Below, one piece after another: positions 14,170 through 21,389 of a stretch of DNA of 24,490 nucleotides (position 1 is the first letter of the stretch; the number at the start of each line of letters is the position of its first letter). The DNA lies in IMG/VR virus record IMGVR_UViG_3300043410_001192, positions 1-24,490 of that record, one strand, 5' to 3'. The DNA comes from a virus. The translations under genes were made by a program, and so were the position numbers. The notes below the pieces were generated by a model that saw only the letters and a program-made list of their open reading frames with translations, made no database searches and was not told where the DNA came from.

Positions 14170-15209
14170 AACCAAATTTAAAAGATTACATATGTTTAAA
14201 TCCATTTAGAATATTAGAAATGCATGAATATTTCCATGCATTATGTGTCCCCGAATGGTTGTTAAAGTATATACCGGTTGATACCAAAGTTGAAGATATT
14301 TGGAATTCAGATGTTGCTAAACAAATTAGAGAATCGGTAACCGATGGTTCATATAAATTCTGTGACACCGAACAATGTCCATACCTAAGTCATCTATTAA
14401 GATATAATGAAGTGGATGACAAAGGTCCAATTATACATAAATCAAAATTACCAAATAATTTCTTTTCGGAAAAAAGTCCAAGTAGAATTGATTTTGATTT
14501 TGATAGAACTTGTAACTATAAATGTCCATCTTGTAGAAAATCCGTTTACACTGCCGACAAAGAAAAAATTGAGGAGGTAAAAAACACCATAACGGAAATT
14601 GAAAACGTATTTGGTTCGGATGTTGAGGTGTTATATCTAAGTGCGAGTGGGGACCCATTTGCATCAGTATCCTATAGAAACTTTCTTAAAAACTTTGACC
14701 CATCAAAGTTTCCTAAATTAAAAAACATACATTTCCACACCAACGCATCAAATTGGTCTAAAGAAATGTGGGAATCAATGCCAAATGTCCATAACTATGT
14801 TGGTTCATGTGAAATTAGTATTGATGCAGCAACAAAAGAAACATATGAAACAAAAGTCAGATTAAATGGTAAATGGGATAGACTTATTGAGAATTTAAAG
14901 TTTATTAGTACAATCAAATCATTAAAATTAGTTAAACTATCCTTTGTAACCCAACAAAAGAACTATAAGGAAATGAAGATGTTTGTCGATATTATGAAAG
15001 GAATATTTGGTAAAAAACTCTTGGTCTTATTTGTTAAAATAAACAATTGGGGTACGTTTACTGAAGAAGAATTCTTAAAGGAAAAGATATGGGATGAGTC
15101 ACATCCTGAACATTCACAATTTATAGATGAGGTTATGAAAATACATGGAGACCCACAAGTTTATCACAATTTCCATGAGTTCATTGTTGCAAATAAAAAC
15201 CTTATTTAG
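14166..15209 (+). CDS. Radical SAM protein, short twitch type
   Basis: A 347-residue paralogue of the protein at 12069-13112, the same length and similar throughout, for example in PSCRK, DPFAS, SIDAATKETYE, LIENLKFI and NNWGTFTEEEF. The radical SAM motif is CNYKCPSC (C116, C120, C123). The SAM-loop motif is LSASGDPFAS instead of GGEP. In the N-terminal twitch region the CC pair of the paralogue is reduced to a single Cys (HALCVPEW), while ICLNPF and FCDTEQCP are kept. Its auxiliary cluster, if present, may therefore have one different ligand. It is the last gene of the overlapping chain that began at 8810; a 36-base A/T-rich gap follows. Confidence 0.88.
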   Translation: MKPNLKDYICLNPFRILEMHEYFHALCVPEWLLKYIPVDTKVEDIWNSDVAKQIRESVTDGSYKFCDTEQCPYLSHLLRYNEVDDKGPIIHKSKLPNNFFSEKSPSRIDFDFDRTCNYKCPSCRKSVYTADKEKIEEVKNTITEIENVFGSDVEVLYLSASGDPFASVSYRNFLKNFDPSKFPKLKNIHFHTNASNWSKEMWESMPNVHNYVGSCEISIDAATKETYETKVRLNGKWDRLIENLKFISTIKSLKLVKLSFVTQQKNYKEMKMFVDIMKGIFGKKLLVLFVKINNWGTFTEEEFLKEKIWDESHPEHSQFIDEVMKIHGDPQVYHNFHEFIVANKNLI

Positions 15210-15245
15210 TTGTTATTTTAAAGTATTTTTCCTATATTTTAGATA

Positions 15246-17969
15246 ATGAAAATACTAGCTCACACTTCATTTATTGGAACAACAGGATATGCGAATCACG
15301 CTAGGTCCTTTTTTTGTGCGTTAAATAAATACCATACGGTTAAAGTTAGAAATCTAACAATAGGTAGTGGTTGGAAAGGGTATAAATTAAACGCACATGA
15401 CGATGAACCGTATATTACGGATGAAATGAAATCTATGTTATATCAACAAACATTATATAACACAGATGATACGATGACGGATTTTCCCCTTTACGAATAT
15501 GACGGAAATTATAAACCCGATGTTAATATTGTTTTGGTGGAAATGAATAATCATTATTTTAATGATGATTATGGAGGTTATAAAATTGCATATAATGTTT
15601 GGGAATCAACCAGATATCCAGATGATTTTTTTAATAGGTTACATTATTTCGATGAAGTATGGGTCCCAACACAATGGCAATTTGATTCATTGGTAGAACA
15701 AGGTTACCCAAAAGAAAAGATTTCAATAGTACCTGAAGGTGTTGATGTTGATACCTTTAAACCAATAGAAAAGTTTCCTAAAAAAGATAAATTTAGATTC
15801 TTACTATTTGGTAGATGGGATTACAGAAAATCAACTACCGAGATTATTAGAACTTTCGGTGAAACATTTAAAGACAACGATGACGTTGAGTTAATAGCAT
15901 CCGTTGAAAATCCATATCCATCAGATGGTATGAATTCAACACAAGAAAGAATCATCGAACATAAGTTATTATATAAAAACATTAGGTATATTGATTTCCC
16001 AAGTAGAGAGGAATATGTAAAATATCTTCAAGAGGGTGATGTCTTTTTGTCTTGTGCCAGAAGTGAAGGTTGGAACTTACCTTTGATTGAGGCGATGGCT
16101 TGTGGAACCCCATCAATTTATTCAAACTACGGAGGACAATTGCAATTTGCACAAAATAAGGGCATTGCGGTTGAAATATCACACATGAGACAGGCGAATA
16201 TTGGTGATGTGGATGTACCTGGTGAATATTGTGAGCCTGATTTTAATGATTTGTCTTTTAAGATGAGACAAGCGTATGAATATTATACCGCCACGTTAAT
16301 TAAGTCGAGAGAAGAATCAAAGGACATACACAAAAATTTTAATTGGGACATAATAGCAAAAAACGCATCCAATCTTTTAGAATCAAAAATGAAGAAGTTT
16401 GCATTTGTTACCACAGGTAATATTGGTTACATGCCCGTGATTGAAAAATTAGTACAATCATTGTTAGAATTTTCAGAACAAAAGATTATAGTTTATGGTG
16501 TGGATTGTGATGTGCCTTTTGATTATCCTAATGTAATCAAACGAAGAATTGACCCACCAAAAATATCGGAACACGATAAGTGGTATTGGAAACAATATAC
16601 TTGTTTGGAATCACTAAATGAAGGATTTGAATATCTGATATGGATTGATGGTGATGTTGTGGTAAATTACAATATTGATACTGTAAAAAAATATTTTAAC
16701 CGAGTTGGTAGATACCCACTATCCGATATACATGTACAAGAAGAGTTCTTTGGGATGTATGATAATGGAAACAAATCACAATTGTTTAATGAAGAACTTG
16801 CTAAAAAATGGGGAACAGAAAAAGTACAACCTTACATGCATATTTGTTTCTTCATTTATAATCACGGTTCAAAATCACACTTCCTACAAATATTAACAGA
16901 ATACCGAACGTTAATAAAAGAAAATCCTGAAGATTATAGTAAGTATTTTTTATGGAATGATGAAGGTATAGATAATGCGTTGAGATGGTATAATGGATAT
17001 ACTAACCATTTACCGTTATCAAACTTTGATACATCATCATATGATGGAGATGAAGGATATATTGATAAAACATTACACCAATTTTATAAATTTTGGAATG
17101 AGGAAGGACCACAAAATTTTAACAGAATCTTTGGTTATCAAATTATACCAAAAGACAAATCAAATATTATATATTTCCACGGAAATAAAAATGCCGAAAT
17201 ATCTGATAAGATGATTGAGTTCATTAAGATGAAGAAAGATAATTCATTCTATAAATCAAAATGTTTTTACACCGATGTTTATAAATTAGAAAATTACGAA
17301 TCTCTTTATGAGTATGAAGGAAGTACAATGGAGGTTGCACAAAAATTTGGTTGGGCACCTGCAATTTTTCATGAGATATACAATTTAAGAGATTACTATA
17401 AAAATAGAGAACGAACAATTAACGAAGGTGATGTTGTTGTTGATTTAGGGGGAAATATTGGTGTGTTTAATAGATGGGCTTATAGTCAGGGTGCAAGTAA
17501 AGTAATTTCATTTGAACCCGACAAGAGATATTTTAAATTACTTTCATTAAATGCAGACCCAAGGTCAATATTATTTAACGCCGCTGGTAGTAATTCTATG
17601 GGTGAAATGAGTTTATATGAAAGTACCCATTTAGGTGGTTCTAATTTATTCGGAACTCAAAAAGACGCTAAAGAATATAAAGTTAGAACTTATACTTTAG
17701 ATTATCTTTTTGATACCGGTTTGATAGATAAAATAGATTTCTTAAAAGTGGACATTGAAGGTGCGGAACATCACGCATTTGGTGGGATAAGTGATAGTAA
17801 TTTAATGAAAGTAAAAACAATTTCAATGGAATATCATCACAGTCACTTTAATTATGATGAAAAATTAAGACAAGATTTAATCGATAGAATGAATAGACTT
17901 GGTTTTAACTCATATCTAATGTATATGGGGAATAACGATAATTTACAAATGATATATTTTACAAGATGA
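15246..17969 (+). CDS. Three-domain protein: GT4 glycosyltransferase, GT-A-like domain, FkbM methyltransferase
   Basis: A 907-residue fusion. Residues 1-381 are a GT-B glycosyltransferase of family 4: an N-terminal domain, then FLLFGRWDYRKST, and EGWNLPLIEAMACGTPSI with the E-x7-E pair (E274, E282) that binds the nucleotide-sugar. Residues 382 to about 690 restart with MKKFAFVTTGNIGYMP and contain WIDGDVVV (D468, D470), like a second, GT-A-type transferase. Residues about 700-907 are an FkbM-type SAM methyltransferase with VDLGGNIGV (from D733), SFEPDKRYF and LKVDIEGAEHHA, which should methylate a sugar hydroxyl. One chain could thus add two sugars and methyl-cap a glycan. The gene starts after a 36-base gap and its stop overlaps the next methyltransferase (ATGA). 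Donor sugars and acceptor are unknown. Confidence 0.9.
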   Translation: MKILAHTSFIGTTGYANHARSFFCALNKYHTVKVRNLTIGSGWKGYKLNAHDDEPYITDEMKSMLYQQTLYNTDDTMTDFPLYEYDGNYKPDVNIVLVEMNNHYFNDDYGGYKIAYNVWESTRYPDDFFNRLHYFDEVWVPTQWQFDSLVEQGYPKEKISIVPEGVDVDTFKPIEKFPKKDKFRFLLFGRWDYRKSTTEIIRTFGETFKDNDDVELIASVENPYPSDGMNSTQERIIEHKLLYKNIRYIDFPSREEYVKYLQEGDVFLSCARSEGWNLPLIEAMACGTPSIYSNYGGQLQFAQNKGIAVEISHMRQANIGDVDVPGEYCEPDFNDLSFKMRQAYEYYTATLIKSREESKDIHKNFNWDIIAKNASNLLESKMKKFAFVTTGNIGYMPVIEKLVQSLLEFSEQKIIVYGVDCDVPFDYPNVIKRRIDPPKISEHDKWYWKQYTCLESLNEGFEYLIWIDGDVVVNYNIDTVKKYFNRVGRYPLSDIHVQEEFFGMYDNGNKSQLFNEELAKKWGTEKVQPYMHICFFIYNHGSKSHFLQILTEYRTLIKENPEDYSKYFLWNDEGIDNALRWYNGYTNHLPLSNFDTSSYDGDEGYIDKTLHQFYKFWNEEGPQNFNRIFGYQIIPKDKSNIIYFHGNKNAEISDKMIEFIKMKKDNSFYKSKCFYTDVYKLENYESLYEYEGSTMEVAQKFGWAPAIFHEIYNLRDYYKNRERTINEGDVVVDLGGNIGVFNRWAYSQGASKVISFEPDKRYFKLLSLNADPRSILFNAAGSNSMGEMSLYESTHLGGSNLFGTQKDAKEYKVRTYTLDYLFDTGLIDKIDFLKVDIEGAEHHAFGGISDSNLMKVKTISMEYHHSHFNYDEKLRQDLIDRMNRLGFNSYLMYMGNNDNLQMIYFTR

Positions 17970-18628
17970 GTACCTTAGATAGTATTGCAAAATCACATGG
18001 AACGGATAAGAGTTCCGATATTCACAATTATTGTGTTAAGTACCAAAAGTACTTACCATTTAATAGATATGATAATCTAAACATTATGGAAATCGGTGTG
18101 TTAGATGGTAAATCATTATTAACATGGAAAGATTACTTTTACCGTTCTCAAATTTTAGGTATTGATATCAACCCAGAATGTAAAAAATTTGAGGAATCTG
18201 GTGTAATGGTTGAAATAGGTTCGCAATACGATGGTAACTTCTTATCAAGAATATGGCAACAATATGGCCCATTTGATATGATATTAGATGATGGGTCACA
18301 TATGAATGAACATGTTATATTTTCATTTGAACATTTATTTGATTCCGTTAAATCTGGTGGTGTCTACATTATTGAAGATGTTTGTACATCTTATTGGTAT
18401 CAATACAATGGAGGTTATTTAAAACAGGATTCAATGATGGAATATTTTAAATCATTAACAGATGACGTTAATTTTAGAGGTTTAGAAAATCACGATAACC
18501 CAAATGGTGTTTGGCATAGAAGAGAAAGTAATTTAGATGACTTATCTAAAAGAAGTCAACCACAATGTAGAACTGATATAGAATCAATTAACTTCCTTAA
18601 TGGAATTATTATTATAACAAAGAGATAA
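17966..18628 (+). CDS. Class I SAM methyltransferase, MycE/macrocin-type sugar O-methyltransferase-like
   Basis: A 220-residue methyltransferase. It has the N-terminal signature SHGTDKSSDIHNYCVKYQKY, then the SAM-binding MEIGVLDGKSLLTWKDYF (E42, G44, G48), GIDINPEC, and ILDDGSHMNEH (D108, D109, H112), followed by SGGVYIIED. This series is what I know from the catalytic domain of macrolide-sugar O-methyltransferases such as MycE, where the DDGSH acidic residues bind a divalent metal. O-methylation of a sugar is therefore the likely reaction. It overlaps by 4 bases with the upstream glycosyltransferase-FkbM fusion and by 1 base with the next glycosyltransferase, so it appears to be part of the same glycan-building unit. 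The exact acceptor cannot be stated. Confidence 0.88.
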   Translation: MSTLDSIAKSHGTDKSSDIHNYCVKYQKYLPFNRYDNLNIMEIGVLDGKSLLTWKDYFYRSQILGIDINPECKKFEESGVMVEIGSQYDGNFLSRIWQQYGPFDMILDDGSHMNEHVIFSFEHLFDSVKSGGVYIIEDVCTSYWYQYNGGYLKQDSMMEYFKSLTDDVNFRGLENHDNPNGVWHRRESNLDDLSKRSQPQCRTDIESINFLNGIIIITKR

Positions 18629-21333
18629 TGGCACATATTGAACAAAGAGAATTTTGTGAACGAGTAAAAAAAATGTACCCAAACTTTTTTAAAAACAAAA
18701 AGGTATTGGATATTGGTTCGTTAGACATAAACGGTAGTAATAGAAGTTTATTTGAAAACTGTGATTATGTTGGTATCGATGTTGGTGAAGGTAAAAATGT
18801 AGATATTGTGAGTGTCGGACATCTTTATAAGGGTCCCGATAATGAGTATGATACAATCATATCAACAGAAGTATTTGAACACGATATGTTCTATCCACAG
18901 ACAATACAAAATGTGATGAGAATGTTAAAACCTGGTGGTTTATTCTTGTTTACATGTGCTTCTCCTGGTAGACCAGAACATGGTACAAGAAGACAAGGTG
19001 AACATTGTGCACCATTACTATTACAAGTGTCAGAAGAATGGGCAGATTACTATAAAAATTTAACTGAATTGGATATTAGACAAATTGATGGGTTTAATGA
19101 TACATTTACAAACACATACTTTGAAATAAAAGATGAGGATATTGAAATACCATCAGATTTATATTTTTATGGATTTAAGAAAGAAGAGTCTAAGGTAAAA
19201 TATGACCAATTTAATGAGGATTTATTCGTAATTGATTGTTGGTTAGATACAAAAGAAAAAGAAGACACTCTTAAAGAGTTAATTTCAAAATTAAAAGTAT
19301 ATGGAGTGCCGATTTTATTGTGTGGACACTATAAAGTTAACGAGGAAATACAAAGTTTAGTGGATTATTTCATTTATGATGGAAATAACGATTTATTACT
19401 GGAAAAAGATTTTCACAAATATGGTATTGAAAGTGATAGATGGTCTGATTTGACGGAATATAAAATAATCAATAAAGTTAGTTTCCATCACGATTATGCA
19501 ATATGGTTAACAATGAAAAATGCGTTTAATTTTGCAAATCAAATTGGAAAAAAATATGTACACTTTCTTGAATATGATAATTTACCTGATGAGATACAAT
19601 ATAGACAATCTTTTTTGGAGTACATTAGACATCACGATGCCGTTGTTCAGGAATACGACGAGGGTTCAACGAGATTAGATAATCCATACTCTGCAGCATA
19701 TATATTTTCAATAAGAACTGAAATTGGTCAGTCCATGGTCAATTTGATAAACAGTAAGGAAGAGTTTTTCAATAATAAACCGAATTTTTGGCAGTTAGAG
19801 AAACAATTATACCAATCCATAAAGAAAATAACAAATAATATTTTTGTTAGCAAATATATTCCTAATGAAAATGAGTTAAATTTATTTGCAGCTTGGAATA
19901 GGAATGGTATATTAAAGAATGGAGCCAAATTCCAAACATATTTTGGCGTTGACGAGGATAAAAATCTTTACATACATTTTATATCTGGGTTTGATAATGA
20001 ACCAGCAAATGGTGATTACTTAGTTGAGATAAATTATAGAGATTATAAAAAATTCTATACAATTAAAAAAGGACAATACCATATTGAAAATATTGGAATG
20101 TATAAACAAAATGAGGTTGTTAAAGTTTTCTATTGTGGGGTTGAAGTCGTTAATGAAAAATTAACAAGTACGGTTGATGAATATAGAAGACGTAATAAAG
20201 TTGAAAAAAAGAATATTTTTAGAGACCAAAGAAACACAAAAGTAAATTTAAATTTTATTGATGGACCGTTCATTGAAATATTAAATGATAATAACTCAAA
20301 TTATCATGTAGAATTCATCAATCAAAAAAATAATAAGGTTGAGTACCAATTAAATCTTAAAAGTAACCATTGGGCAAAATGCTCAATAAAATATTATGTT
20401 AATTGGTTAATTAAAGTTAGGGGTATCGATAATGATTATTATTTGGAATATAAATTTAATCCTAAAAAACAAAGAATTTTAATTGCATATGAAACCAAAT
20501 CTTTGGGTGATAATTTGGCAAATATACCTTATGTTGAGGAATTTAGAAAACAAAACGATTGTGAAGTAATATGTTCAACTTTCTTTAACGATTTATTTAA
20601 AGAGCAATACCCAAATATACAATTTGTTGAACCGGGTACTACTGTTAATAATTTATATGCACTATATAGATTGGGTATGTTCTATACCGAAAATAGAGAA
20701 TCTGTTTGTTATTTTTCACACCCAACAGACCCTAAATCCGAACCATTAACAAAAATTGCATCTGATATTCTTGGTTTAACGTATAAAGAAATTAGACCCA
20801 AATTAAAAAAGTTAGGTAAGGATGTTAAAAAAAGAGTGTGTATCGCAATCCACTCAACTGCACAATGCAAATATTGGAACAATCCAAATGGGTGGCAGGA
20901 AATTACCGATTACTTAAATGAAAAAGGTTATGAGGTAAGATTACTTTCAAGAGAGGAAGACGGTTATATGGGGAATAGTAACCCAAAAGGGGTGATTCAA
21001 CAACCAAGTGGTAGTTTAGGTGATGTGATAAAAGTTTTACAAGAATCTGAACTATTCATAGGGATTAGTAGTGGATTAAGTTGGTTGTCTTGGGCTAGCG
21101 GAACCCCAACAATTTTGATATCAGGATTTACCGACGTTTATACTGAACCATTGGAAGGAGTTAGTAGAATTATTAACAAAGATGTATGTAATAGTTGTTG
21201 GAATAAGTATGATTTTGATATGGGTGATTGGAATTGGTGTCCCGTACATAAAAACACAGATAAACAATTTGAATGCTCCAAAAATATCACATCTCAAGAC
21301 GTTATTAGAGAGATTGACAAGTTATTGTTCTAA
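18628..21333 (+). CDS. Fusion of SAM methyltransferase, putative glycosyltransferase and TibC/Aah-like O-heptosyltransferase
   Basis: A 901-residue fusion. Residues 1 to about 190 are a class I methyltransferase (VLDIGSLDINGS with D28 and G30; EVFEHDMFYP; MLKPGGLFLFT). Residues about 200-430 have a GT-A-like middle part with YVHFLEYDN (D317). From about residue 535 to the end it matches bacterial autotransporter heptosyltransferases such as TibC and Aah: NFIDGPFIEIL, YHVEFIN, NHWAKCSIKYYVNWLIKV, then a GT9-type fold with SLGDNLANIPYVEEF, AIHSTAQCKYWNNPNGWQEI, LFIGISSGLSWLSWASGTPT. It ends in a four-cysteine segment (C854, C857, C871, C883) with CNSCW and DWNWCP, matching the iron-binding finger of TibC. 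Relatives transfer heptose to serines of repetitive surface proteins in the cytoplasm. The gene ends 57 bases before a Gly-X-Ser fibre gene, which suggests that protein as acceptor. Matches are from memory; donor sugar unknown. Confidence 0.88.
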   Translation: MAHIEQREFCERVKKMYPNFFKNKKVLDIGSLDINGSNRSLFENCDYVGIDVGEGKNVDIVSVGHLYKGPDNEYDTIISTEVFEHDMFYPQTIQNVMRMLKPGGLFLFTCASPGRPEHGTRRQGEHCAPLLLQVSEEWADYYKNLTELDIRQIDGFNDTFTNTYFEIKDEDIEIPSDLYFYGFKKEESKVKYDQFNEDLFVIDCWLDTKEKEDTLKELISKLKVYGVPILLCGHYKVNEEIQSLVDYFIYDGNNDLLLEKDFHKYGIESDRWSDLTEYKIINKVSFHHDYAIWLTMKNAFNFANQIGKKYVHFLEYDNLPDEIQYRQSFLEYIRHHDAVVQEYDEGSTRLDNPYSAAYIFSIRTEIGQSMVNLINSKEEFFNNKPNFWQLEKQLYQSIKKITNNIFVSKYIPNENELNLFAAWNRNGILKNGAKFQTYFGVDEDKNLYIHFISGFDNEPANGDYLVEINYRDYKKFYTIKKGQYHIENIGMYKQNEVVKVFYCGVEVVNEKLTSTVDEYRRRNKVEKKNIFRDQRNTKVNLNFIDGPFIEILNDNNSNYHVEFINQKNNKVEYQLNLKSNHWAKCSIKYYVNWLIKVRGIDNDYYLEYKFNPKKQRILIAYETKSLGDNLANIPYVEEFRKQNDCEVICSTFFNDLFKEQYPNIQFVEPGTTVNNLYALYRLGMFYTENRESVCYFSHPTDPKSEPLTKIASDILGLTYKEIRPKLKKLGKDVKKRVCIAIHSTAQCKYWNNPNGWQEITDYLNEKGYEVRLLSREEDGYMGNSNPKGVIQQPSGSLGDVIKVLQESELFIGISSGLSWLSWASGTPTILISGFTDVYTEPLEGVSRIINKDVCNSCWNKYDFDMGDWNWCPVHKNTDKQFECSKNITSQDVIREIDKLLF

Positions 21334-21357
21334 TTTAGGTTTTAGATACGAATAACC

Positions 21358-21367
21358 AAGTATTTAT
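21358..21367 (+). promoter_or_regulatory. Candidate phage promoter element AAGTATTTAT upstream of the fibre gene
   Basis: Second copy of the decamer seen at 6724-6733, here in the 56-base gap between the glycosyltransferase and the fibre gene and 22 bases before the start codon at 21390. It is followed by an A/T-only stretch containing TATAATATT. The matching decamer and near-identical spacing suggest that the fibre gene starts its own transcript. A weaker relative, AAGTATTTTT, lies at 15221-15230 before the three-domain glycosyltransferase, 15 bases from its start. Confidence 0.4.
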
Positions 21368-21389
21368 CTAAGTATAATATTATATTTAG

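Noticed and set aside
15210-15240. Bacteroidota-type promoter (TTG and TAnnTTTG-like TATATTTT) before the gene at 15246
   Set aside because: The spacing is acceptable, but the -7 box would lie only five bases from the start codon, giving an essentially leaderless message, and the last base of the box does not match.
8810-21333. A sulfotransferase to use PAPS
   Set aside because: None of the proteins shows the 5'-PSB P-loop-like motif near its N-terminus together with a 3'-PB motif. The glycosyltransferase-like proteins have DxD motifs instead.
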